DNA from: Rhizobium cauense
GTDB taxonomy: Bacteria > Pseudomonadota > Alphaproteobacteria > Rhizobiales > Rhizobiaceae
DNA: 64,000 bases
Direction: 5' to 3'
Assembly (NCBI RefSeq): GCF_019511525.1
Contig: NZ_JAEUAT010000021.1
Location: 1 to 64,000 of the forward strand
The stretch's first letter is position 1, and each line of letters opens with the position of its first letter. Positions 56,950 through 64,000 of the stretch are shown here, one piece after another. A model generated the notes under the pieces. That model was given only the letters and a program-made list of their open reading frames with translations. It did no database searches and had not been told where the DNA came from. The position numbers were made by a program, and so were the translations under genes.

Positions 56950-57383
56950 ATCTTCGTCGCCCGCGTTTCGAAGGCTTCCGAGAACATGCGGAAGGCGCGA
57001 TCGAACATCGAGCCCATCACCGCCCCAAGGATGCGGCTCTTGAACTCGTAGTCGATGAAGAAGTGAACGTTGCTGCCCGTTGCCGTCTCCTCGAAGCGCC
57101 AGCGATTGTCGAGGTAGCGGAATGGCCCGTCGATATACTTGACCTCGATAAGCCGTTCGGCCCGGTTCAACAGGACCTGCGTCGTGAAAGTCTCGCGGAT
57201 CGCCTTGTAGCCGACGGTCATATCGGCAATCAGCAGAACCTTGCCGTCGCGCTCCTTGCGGCTGCGAATGCTCAGCGCCTCACAGAGCGGCAGGAACTGC
57301 GGATAGTGCTCGACATCGGCGACGAGGTCGAACATCTGATCGGCGGAATGCGGGACGGGGCGATGCGTTTCGAACTGAGGCAT
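56940..57383 (-). CDS. COQ10/RatA-type START-fold protein
   Basis: The 147-residue protein is a single polyketide-cyclase/START domain (HSADQMFDLVADVEHYPQFLP, then FFIDYEFKSRILGAVMG). Such proteins bind ubiquinone (COQ10) or, in E. coli, were named RatA. A role in quinone handling is inferred from the family. Confidence 0.9.
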   Translation of the reverse strand: MPQFETHRPVPHSADQMFDLVADVEHYPQFLPLCEALSIRSRKERDGKVLLIADMTVGYKAIRETFTTQVLLNRAERLIEVKYIDGPFRYLDNRWRFEETATGSNVHFFIDYEFKSRILGAVMGSMFDRAFRMFSEAFETRATKIYG

Positions 57384-57392
57384 GATCGGCAG

Positions 57393-57965
57393 TTAAGTGG
57401 GAGCGCCGAGAAGATCAAGAAGGTGGTTGACGTCTCGCCGGCTTTTCAGCTGAAAAACCGGCACATCAGGTCCGTGCCTGTCAAGCCCGGCGATCACCAT
57501 GGGCGCGAACCGCTTCTCGAACGTCCAGATGTAGGTCAGGAACTCCCGGTCCGGTACCCGCTCCAGGCATCCGGGCGCCATGTCCGGTCGTGTCCTGCCG
57601 AAATGGAAGAGCGCGCGTTTGCAGATACCCCACAGGCAAAGCCAGCGCGGCATGCGCACCCAGATCACCAGTTGCGCGCGCGGGACGCGAAGATCGAAGG
57701 TCGATGGCCCGGTTCCGTCCATGAGCCAACGTTCGCCGTCGACAACCGTGGTGATCAGACGGCGCTCTTCGTCCTTCGCGCGCTTGACCCAACCCGGAAG
57801 CCAGAAGAACTCTTTGTCCATCGAGAAGTAAGGTAGATCGAACCTGCTGCTGAGTTTTCGCGACAAGGTGCTCTTGCCGCCGCCGGAGCAGCCGATGACC
57901 ATGATGCGCTCGGATTGCCGCAGCAGTGCCGCGGCTTTGCCGATATCGTCGATGTAAGCCGGCAT
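57393..57965 (-). CDS. AAA/P-loop kinase-like protein (FlaR/topology-modulation type)
   Basis: The 190-residue protein has a P-loop (IGCSGGGKSTLSRKL, about residue 25), then the DKEFFWLPGWVKR and DGTGPSTFDLRVPRA segments typical of adenylate-kinase-like FlaR proteins. The start at 57965 follows an AGAGGCGACC site. The substrate is unknown. Confidence 0.82.
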   Translation of the reverse strand: MPAYIDDIGKAAALLRQSERIMVIGCSGGGKSTLSRKLSSRFDLPYFSMDKEFFWLPGWVKRAKDEERRLITTVVDGERWLMDGTGPSTFDLRVPRAQLVIWVRMPRWLCLWGICKRALFHFGRTRPDMAPGCLERVPDREFLTYIWTFEKRFAPMVIAGLDRHGPDVPVFQLKSRRDVNHLLDLLGAPT

Positions 57966-57983
57966 CTGGTCGCCTCTGCAAAC

Positions 57984-58010
57984 AAAAAGCCGCGGCAAAA
58001 TCGCCGCGGC
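57984..58010 (-). terminator. Rho-independent terminator after lipA
   Basis: On the minus strand GCCGCGGC pairs with GCCGCGGC around GATTTT and is followed by TTTTTG. It lies 27 bases after the lipA stop and just upstream of the FlaR-like gene. Confidence 0.85.
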
Positions 58011-58036
58011 TTTCAGAAAATGCAAGCGCTCGTTGA

Positions 58037-59008
58037 TTATTCCGCTGCGATCAGCAGCTTTTTCTCGCGTGCGGCCTTCAAGCGCGCGAAATCATCGCCG
58101 GCATGGTGCGACGAGCGTGTCAGCGGGCTAGAAGCCACCATCAGAAAGCCCTTGGTGTAGGCAACCGTCTCGTAGGACTTGAACTCGTCAGGCGTGACGA
58201 AGCTCATGACCTTGTGGTGCTTGCGGGTCGGCTGCAGGTACTGGCCGATCGTCAGGAAGTCGACGTCGGCGGTCCGCAGGTCGTCCATCAACTGCAGCAC
58301 TTCGTTTCGCTCTTCGCCGAGGCCGACCATGATGCCGGACTTGGTGAACATGGTGGGATCCAGTTCCTTCACGCGCTGCAGCAGGCGGATGGAATGGAAG
58401 TAGCGCGCGCCGGGACGAACCGTGAGGTAATTGCCAGCGACTGTTTCCATGTTGTGATTGAAGACGTCGGGCTTGGCGGCAACGACGCGCTCCAGCGCGC
58501 CGGGCTTTTTCAGGAAGTCAGGCGTCAGGATCTCGATCGTGGTTCCCGGCGACGCAGCGCGGATCGCCCAGATCACCTTCTCGAAATGCTCGGCGCCACC
58601 GTCTTCCAGATCGTCGCGGTCGACCGAGGTGATGACCACGTGGCTGAGGCCCATCTGCTTGACAGCCTTGGCGACGTTCTCGGGCTCGGCCATATCGAGC
58701 GCGTTCGGCTTGCCGGTCGAGACATTGCAGAAGGCGCAGGCGCGGGTACAGATCTCGCCCATGATCATGAAGGTCGCGTGCTTCTTGTCCCAGCACTCGC
58801 CGATGTTGGGGCAGCCGGCTTCCTCGCAGACGGTGACGAGCTTGTGCTCCTTCACGATCGAGCGGGTTTCGGCGTATCCCTTGGAGGTCGGCGCCTTGAC
58901 GCGGATCCAATCCGGCTTGCGCATGACCTCGGTGTCGGGCTTATGGGCCTTCTCCGGGTGGCGCACGCGCTTGGCGTCAGGATTGATCGTGTCGAGAATG
59001 GTTACCAT
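58037..59008 (-). CDS. lipA: Lipoyl synthase
   Basis: The 323-residue radical SAM enzyme inserts two sulfurs into octanoyl groups. It has the auxiliary cluster motif [12 protein letters not shown] and the radical SAM motif CTRACAFC, and a C-terminal [11 protein letters not shown]. It serves the PDH complex encoded just upstream. Confidence 0.97.
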   Translation of the reverse strand: MVTILDTINPDAKRVRHPEKAHKPDTEVMRKPDWIRVKAPTSKGYAETRSIVKEHKLVTVCEEAGCPNIGECWDKKHATFMIMGEICTRACAFCNVSTGKPNALDMAEPENVAKAVKQMGLSHVVITSVDRDDLEDGGAEHFEKVIWAIRAASPGTTIEILTPDFLKKPGALERVVAAKPDVFNHNMETVAGNYLTVRPGARYFHSIRLLQRVKELDPTMFTKSGIMVGLGEERNEVLQLMDDLRTADVDFLTIGQYLQPTRKHHKVMSFVTPDEFKSYETVAYTKGFLMVASSPLTRSSHHAGDDFARLKAAREKKLLIAAE

Positions 59009-59050
59009 GGCAGTTCAAATCTCCGCCGCTCCATGCGGCAAAAGCCCTAT

Positions 59051-59299
59051 CTATCGGCGGACGAGCCGCGCGACGAATATCAGCAAGCAGGCACCAAGAA
59101 AACCCGTGATGAAGTAGCCGAGCCTGCCGCCGGCCACCTCTATATGAAATTGCGCCAAAATCGCGGTTGAGACGACAGAGCCGACGATACCGAGCACGAT
59201 GTTGAGCAATATCCCGTAGCGGGCCTCCATCAGCTTACCTGCGAGCCAACCCGCAAAACCGCCGATGATGATCGCTGCGATCCAGCCTACGCCTTCCAT
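59051..59299 (-). CDS. GlsB/YeaQ/YmgE family small membrane protein
   Basis: The 82-residue protein has three hydrophobic segments and the family signature GFAGWLAGKLM near residue 15. These proteins were named transglycosylase-associated and are often stress induced. It sits between lpdA and lipA on the same strand. Confidence 0.88.
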   Translation of the reverse strand: MEGVGWIAAIIIGGFAGWLAGKLMEARYGILLNIVLGIVGSVVSTAILAQFHIEVAGGRLGYFITGFLGACLLIFVARLVRR

Positions 59300-59420
59300 C
59301 CTGCCGTCGCCCCTTTATGCTATCGCCCTTGCGATCAGAACCACGATGACGGCTCTGACACACCATAAACATGATGATCGCCTTTTACTTTTTCCACCCT
59401 CTGCAATGAGGAGGAAACGA

Positions 59421-60866
59421 TCAGGCGTTCAGCACTCGACCGTAAGCATCGAGTACCGCTTCCTTCATGGTTTCAGAAACCGTCGGATGCGGGAAGATGG
59501 TGTGCATCAGTTCTTCTTCTGTTGTCTCCAGGTTCATGGCGACGACAAAGCCCTGGATCAACTCGGTGACTTCAGCGCCGACCATGTGGGCGCCGAGCAG
59601 CTCGCCGGTCTTCTTGTCGAAGATGACCTTGCAGAGACCCTGATCTTCGCCGAGTGCGATCGCCTTGCCGTTCGCGGCAAAGGAGAAGCGACCGACGCGG
59701 ATGTCGCGGCCCAATTCCTTGGCCTTGGCTTCGGTCAGGCCAACGGAAGCGACCTGCGGGTTGCAGTAGGTGCAGCCTGGGACCTTGCTCTTGTCGGTGG
59801 CATGAACGTTCGGCAGGCCGGCAATCTTCTCGACGCAGACGACGCCTTCGTGCTCGGCCTTGTGGGCGAGCATCGGCGGGCCGGCGACGTCGCCGATGGC
59901 GTAGATGCCGGCGACATTCGTCTTGCCGTAGCCGTCGATGACGACGCAGCCGCGATCGGTCTTGACGCCAACGGCCTCAAGACCGAGGTTTTCGATGTTG
60001 CCCTGGACGCCGACGGCCGAGATCATGCGGTCGGCGGTGATCTGCTGGACGTTGCCGTCAGCCGTCTCGACATGCGCGGTGAGGCTGTCAGCTGCTTTGT
60101 CGACCTTGGTGATCTTGGCGCTGGTGATGATCTTCATGCCGCGCTTTTCAAGCTGCTTGCGGGCGATCGCCGTGACTTCGACGTCCTCGACCGGCATGAT
60201 CGTCGGCATGACCTCGACAACGGTGACGTCGACGCCCATCGAGCGGTAGAAGCTGGCGAACTCGATACCGATGGCGCCAGAGCCCATGACGATCAGCGAC
60301 TTCGGCAGGGCCGCCGGCTTCATCGCCTCGAAATAAGTCCAGATCAGCTTGCCATCGGGCTCGATGCCCGGCAGTGCGCGCGGGCGGGCGCCCGTGGCGA
60401 TGATGATGTGCTTGGCATTGTAAGTGCCCTCGCCCTTGATGTTCTTCGGAACCGGGTTCTGCGGCTCGACGACGGGCTTGGAAGACTTGCCGACGACGAT
60501 CTCGCCCGGCTTGGTGATCTTGGCTTCGCCCCAGATGACGTCGACCTTGTTCTTCTTCATCAGGAAGCCGACGCCGCCGTTCAGCCGCGCCGAGACGCCG
60601 CGCGAGCGGGCGACGACGGCCTTGACGTCGGCAGTCATCTTGCCTTCGAGGACGAGGCCGTAGTCCTTGGCATGGTTGGCGTGGTCGAGAACCTCGGCCG
60701 AGCGCAGCAGAGCCTTGGTCGGGATGCAGCCCCAGTTCAGGCAGATGCCACCGAGGTGCTCGCGTTCCACGATCGCGGTCTTGAGGCCCAGCTGGCTGGC
60801 GCGCACGGCGGCGACATAGCCCCCGGGTCCGGAGCCGATGATGATGACGTCGTAGTTCTCAGCCAT
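59421..60866 (-). CDS. lpdA: Dihydrolipoamide dehydrogenase (E3)
   Basis: The 481-residue FAD enzyme has the nucleotide motif GSGPGGYVAAVRA, the redox disulfide C42/C47 (GGICLNWGCIP), a second Rossmann motif (VMGSGAIGIEFASF) and the catalytic HPTVSE near the C-terminus. It reoxidises lipoyl groups of the PDH complex encoded upstream. Confidence 0.97.
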   Translation of the reverse strand: MAENYDVIIIGSGPGGYVAAVRASQLGLKTAIVEREHLGGICLNWGCIPTKALLRSAEVLDHANHAKDYGLVLEGKMTADVKAVVARSRGVSARLNGGVGFLMKKNKVDVIWGEAKITKPGEIVVGKSSKPVVEPQNPVPKNIKGEGTYNAKHIIIATGARPRALPGIEPDGKLIWTYFEAMKPAALPKSLIVMGSGAIGIEFASFYRSMGVDVTVVEVMPTIMPVEDVEVTAIARKQLEKRGMKIITSAKITKVDKAADSLTAHVETADGNVQQITADRMISAVGVQGNIENLGLEAVGVKTDRGCVVIDGYGKTNVAGIYAIGDVAGPPMLAHKAEHEGVVCVEKIAGLPNVHATDKSKVPGCTYCNPQVASVGLTEAKAKELGRDIRVGRFSFAANGKAIALGEDQGLCKVIFDKKTGELLGAHMVGAEVTELIQGFVVAMNLETTEEELMHTIFPHPTVSETMKEAVLDAYGRVLNA

Positions 60867-60881
60867 GTTTTCCTGCCTTTG

Positions 60882-61463
60882 CTATCGGGCGTCGCGGGTG
60901 AGAAGCACCCACTCGTGTTTCCTGCCGTTTTCGAAGAAGGCCACGGCATTCGCGCGCGCCGCCTCCGAAAATCCATTCTTCTTGTAAAGCGACAGAGCCG
61001 CTTCGTTGTAACCTGCGGTGATCAAGCTGACCGGGGCGCTTGCCGCCCGCTCAATCTGATCTTTCAAAAGCCGTCGACCGATCCCGATGCCACGCAGATG
61101 GCTGTAGACACCGAGCGTTCCGATAAACCAGCTTCCCACCACCATCTTCTGCAGATCGATGACCGGCCTCAACGCCGGACGATCCGCCTCAATATTCCGT
61201 ATGCCTTCGTCGAGACCGTAGCCGATCGCGGCTCCCGCGATCTCGCCATAGGCTTCGGCAATCACCGCATCGCTCCAGTTGCCCCGCCCCTGGTCGCCAC
61301 GCAACTTCTGCCGCCCTCGCTCCATCGGCGTATCGCCGCCGCCGTTTCCAAGCTCCGAGAGCCATAGCCAGGAGGCAAAACCATGCGACGCGATATCCGT
61401 GAGTAGAGCCAGCTCCGTCGCATCCTCCCGCGTCGCGGAACGAAGCGAAACGAAGGATCCCAT
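60882..61463 (-). CDS. GNAT-family N-acetyltransferase
   Basis: The 193-residue protein has a GNAT acetyl-CoA loop (RGIGIGRRLLKDQI, about residue 130) and the late NEAALSLYKKNGF segment. ATG 61463 is preferred over TTG 61469. It is in the lpdA-pdhC interval; the substrate is unknown. Confidence 0.88.
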   Translation of the reverse strand: MGSFVSLRSATREDATELALLTDIASHGFASWLWLSELGNGGGDTPMERGRQKLRGDQGRGNWSDAVIAEAYGEIAGAAIGYGLDEGIRNIEADRPALRPVIDLQKMVVGSWFIGTLGVYSHLRGIGIGRRLLKDQIERAASAPVSLITAGYNEAALSLYKKNGFSEAARANAVAFFENGRKHEWVLLTRDAR

Positions 61464-61465
61464 GC

Positions 61466-62107
61466 TCAAAGCCCCAGCATCATCCGTACAGTTGATTCCA
61501 TGCCGCGCCCAAGAGCGCGGGTATTGTCCGCATCGAGGTGAATGCCATCGACCGGCGTCGTCTTCGCCACCGAATTGCCATCAAAGAAGCCGCAGCCGAG
61601 TTCGTCCGCGAGATCACGATAGAGGGTCGGAAGTTTTGCCGACTCCTCAATGGCACCGACGAACGACGCCGCAAATGGTACGTTCGCCGTCTCGCGGACC
61701 TTCGGCGGCGCGACGATCAAAATGTCCGGCCCATCGAACTCGAAGGGCCAGGCATGGTTTCGGATCAGACGCACCAGCCGCGCAATGCCCTGGCAGGCGG
61801 CAAAGGCCGAGCCCGCCACGACAGGCTTCATGTCGTTGGTGCCAAGCAGCAGAATGACGAGATCAAGCGGCGCATGCGTCTGCAGGATCGTCGGCAGGAT
61901 GCGTGCGCCGTTCCGGTCGCAGTCGGCGAGGTGGTCGTCGAAGGCGGTGGTCCGCCCGTTCAATCCTTCAGCAATGATCCTGACATCGTTGCCAAGTGCC
62001 GCCTGAAGCGCGCTTGGCCAACGATCCTTGTAGGCATGACGTCCGATCGTGTCGGCGTCGTAGCCCCAGGTCAGCGAGTCACCATAGCAAAGAACGGTCT
62101 TCGTCAT
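61466..62107 (-). CDS. SGNH/GDSL hydrolase (arylesterase-like)
   Basis: The 213-residue enzyme shows the SGNH blocks: GDSLTWG (Ser 10), the LNGR glycine, LLGTNDM and a C-terminal DGIHLD with catalytic Asp/His. It is commonly found beside pdh genes in rhizobia and acts on an ester not defined here. Confidence 0.9.
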   Translation of the reverse strand: MTKTVLCYGDSLTWGYDADTIGRHAYKDRWPSALQAALGNDVRIIAEGLNGRTTAFDDHLADCDRNGARILPTILQTHAPLDLVILLLGTNDMKPVVAGSAFAACQGIARLVRLIRNHAWPFEFDGPDILIVAPPKVRETANVPFAASFVGAIEESAKLPTLYRDLADELGCGFFDGNSVAKTTPVDGIHLDADNTRALGRGMESTVRMMLGL

Positions 62108-62126
62108 TTCCGCCTCCGCTCCGGTT

Positions 62127-63467
62127 TCAGACGAGCATGCCCATCGGATTTTCGATGTAGCCCTTGAACGCCTGCAGCAGCTCCGCGCCGAGCGCGCCGT
62201 CGACGCAGCGATGGTCGGTCGACAGCGTGACGGTCATCACAGTTGCGACGGCCAGCTGACCATTCTTGACAACCGGGCGCTGCTCGCCTGCACCGACCGC
62301 GAGGATCGTTGCATGCGGTGGGTTTATGACGGCTGCGAACTGCTTCACGCCCATCATGCCCATGTTGGAGACCGACGATGTACCACCCTGGTATTCTTCA
62401 GGCTTCAGCTTGCGGTCCTTGGCGCGCTTGCCGAGGTCGCGCATCTCGTTGGAGATCGCCGACAAGGTCTTCTCCTCGGCCTTGCGGACGATCGGGGTGA
62501 TCAGGCCACCAGGGATCGAGACGGCAACGCCGACATCGGCGTGCTTGTGCTTGACCATGTTGCTTTCGGTCCAGGAGACGTTCGCATCCGGAACATCGCG
62601 CAGCGCCAGCGCCAGGGCCTTGATGACCATGTCGTTGACCGACAGCTTGTAGGCCGGTGCGCCATCCTTGCGGGGCGCCGCGTCGTTGAGCTGCGCACGC
62701 AGAGACATCAGCGCATCGAGCTCGCAATCGACGGTGACGTAGAAGTGCGGCACGGTCTGCTTGGATTCGACCAGGCGCTTGGCGATGACCTTGCGCATGC
62801 CGTCATGCGGCACGAGTTCGTAGGAACCTGGCTCGAAGAGCTTGAGAACGGCATCGTCAGAAGCGGGTTTCGCCACAGGGGCCGGAGCCTGAGCTGCGGC
62901 CTGTGGCGCAGCTGCAGCCGGAGCTGCCTTGGCACCACCACCGGCAACGGCGGCTTCTACGTCGACTTTGACCACGCGGCCGTGCGGACCAGAGCCCGCA
63001 ATCGCGGACAGGTCGATTCCGGCTTCCTTGGCCAGCCGGCGTGCGAGCGGCGACGAGAATGTGCGATTGCCACCCGCCGGCGCGGCTGCAGGTGCCGCGG
63101 CCGGAACCGGTGCGGCGGCAGCCGGAGCCGGTGCTGCCGATGCTACTTCTGCCTTCGGGGCTTCAGCAGCCTTTGGCGCCGGGGCGGGAGAGCCTGCACC
63201 GCTTGCAGCGGCGGATACATCCTCACCATCGGCAGCAAGCACCGCGATCAGGGCATTGACCTTTACGCCTTCGGTGCCCGCAGGAACGACGATCTTGGCA
63301 ACAGTGCCTTCATCGACGGCTTCGACTTCCATCGTCGCCTTGTCGGTTTCGATTTCCGCAATGATGTCGCCCGACTTGACCGTGTCGCCTTCCTTGACGA
63401 GCCACTTGGCCAGATTGCCTTCTTCCATCGTCGGAGAGAGGGCAGGCATCGTGATGTTGATAGGCAT
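62127..63467 (-). CDS. pdhC: Dihydrolipoamide acetyltransferase (PDH E2)
   Basis: The 446-residue protein has one lipoyl domain with K43 ([11 protein letters not shown]), an Ala/Pro linker, an E3-binding domain ([18 protein letters not shown]) and a catalytic domain ending [12 protein letters not shown] with the active His. It forms the PDH core. It follows pdhB by 18 bases. Confidence 0.97.
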   Translation of the reverse strand: MPINITMPALSPTMEEGNLAKWLVKEGDTVKSGDIIAEIETDKATMEVEAVDEGTVAKIVVPAGTEGVKVNALIAVLAADGEDVSAAASGAGSPAPAPKAAEAPKAEVASAAPAPAAAAPVPAAAPAAAPAGGNRTFSSPLARRLAKEAGIDLSAIAGSGPHGRVVKVDVEAAVAGGGAKAAPAAAAPQAAAQAPAPVAKPASDDAVLKLFEPGSYELVPHDGMRKVIAKRLVESKQTVPHFYVTVDCELDALMSLRAQLNDAAPRKDGAPAYKLSVNDMVIKALALALRDVPDANVSWTESNMVKHKHADVGVAVSIPGGLITPIVRKAEEKTLSAISNEMRDLGKRAKDRKLKPEEYQGGTSSVSNMGMMGVKQFAAVINPPHATILAVGAGEQRPVVKNGQLAVATVMTVTLSTDHRCVDGALGAELLQAFKGYIENPMGMLV

Positions 63468-63485
63468 CGAAATACCCTCCCCTTG

Positions 63486-64000
63486 TTACTTGTAGCAAAC
63501 AGCCTTCACGGCATCGACGACTTCGGCGACGCTCGGCAGTGCGAGCTTCTCGAGATTGGCGGCGTAGGGCATCGGAACGTCCTTGCCGGCGATCGTGAGA
63601 ACCGGCGCATCGAGGTAGTCGAAGGCCTGCTGCATGACGCGAGTGGCGATTTCGGTGCCGACCGAGTTCTGCGGATAGCCTTCCTCGACGGTAACAAGAC
63701 GACCGGTCTTCTTGACCGATTCAATCACGGTTGGAAGATCCATCGGGCGCAGCGTGCGCAGGTCGATCAGCTCGGCGTCGATGCCGATCTTCTCGAGCTC
63801 GGCAACAGCCTTGGTGGCATAGGTCATGCCGATGCCGAAGGAGACGATCGTGACGTCCTTGCCCGGACGATGGATGCGTGCCTTGCCGATCGGGAGAACG
63901 AAATTATCGAGCTTCGGCACGTCGAAGTGCTGGCCGTACAGGATTTCGTTTTCCAGGAAGACAACCGGGTTCGGATCGCGGATGGCGGCCTTGAGCAGGC
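63486..64000 (-). CDS. pdhB: Pyruvate dehydrogenase E1 beta subunit, C-terminal part
   Basis: The visible 171 codons belong to the transketolase C-terminal part (IRDPNPVVFLENEILYGQ, then GKDVTIVSFGIGMTYATKA, TVEEGYPQNSVG). The reading frame continues past the window edge, so the gene is incomplete only because of the cut. An internal ATG at 63920 is not the start. Confidence 0.95.
   Translation of the reverse strand, partial: LLKAAIRDPNPVVFLENEILYGQHFDVPKLDNFVLPIGKARIHRPGKDVTIVSFGIGMTYATKAVAELEKIGIDAELIDLRTLRPMDLPTVIESVKKTGRLVTVEEGYPQNSVGTEIATRVMQQAFDYLDAPVLTIAGKDVPMPYAANLEKLALPSVAEVVDAVKAVCYK

Noticed and set aside
59265-61367. 700-codon plus-strand frame
   Set aside because: It is antisense to lpdA and part of the acetyltransferase gene. 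The long open frame is a by-product of high GC codon bias.

Overview
The window looks like a chromosomal segment of a Rhizobiaceae bacterium. The order dusB(nifR3)-ntrB-ntrC-ntrY-ntrX-dat-hfq-hflX, the lipA/lpdA/pdhC/pdhB block and the cysG-DUF2849-cysI-DUF934 block are typical of Sinorhizobium/Ensifer and Rhizobium. From memory the Hfq protein is closest to Sinorhizobium, but no search was run.

Region 1 (1-20.7 kb) is accessory and catabolic. It opens with the cut-off 5' end of an IS30-type transposase. A GntR/FCD regulator is divergent from a long, tightly overlapping operon (1263-11656). That operon encodes a BMP-type ABC transporter, a formamidase (AmiF), a biuret-hydrolase-like isochorismatase fold enzyme (BiuH), a cyanuric acid hydrolase/barbiturase family enzyme, the transporter ATPase, a second BiuH-like enzyme, a cupin and an allophanate hydrolase (AtzF). 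Together these can take cyanuric acid to biuret, allophanate and finally ammonia plus CO2. The operon starts behind a textbook sigma-54 -24/-12 element overlapped by a probable GntR operator. This suggests nitrogen control combined with substrate-specific repression; the Ntr regulators are encoded in the same window. A second, convergent operon (11868-16841) carries a polar amino-acid ABC transporter, a class V aminotransferase and a dihydropyrimidinase/hydantoinase, with a divergent FadR-type regulator at 17001. A 903-residue Orn/Lys/Arg decarboxylase follows.

Region 2 (21-30 kb) is core housekeeping: an MBL hydrolase, TatD, MetG, a TauE-like transporter, HolB, Tmk, a D-Ala-D-Ala carboxypeptidase-like protein with altered active-site motifs, RlpA and tRNA-Ser(TGA).

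Region 3 (30-36.2 kb) is gene-sparse and rich in very small genes. It holds two related mini-lipoproteins, several hypothetical proteins, a 1-Cys peroxiredoxin, and a run on the minus strand of FMN reductase, three tiny ORFs and an alpha/beta hydrolase. It also holds an orphan terminator that may end a small RNA, an entericidin, and a Tyr/Arg-rich exported protein.

Region 4 (36.2-64 kb) is core again: CcdA, an AEC transporter, a UbiH-type hydroxylase, assimilatory sulfite reduction (CysI, CysG and two DUF partners), a deaminase, MazG, HflX, Hfq, D-amino-acid aminotransferase, NtrX/NtrY/NtrC/NtrB, DusB, IspDF, CinA, a COQ10/RatA-like protein, LipA, Lpd, PdhC and the 3' part of PdhB. All functional calls rest on reading motifs and family knowledge; no database search was run.
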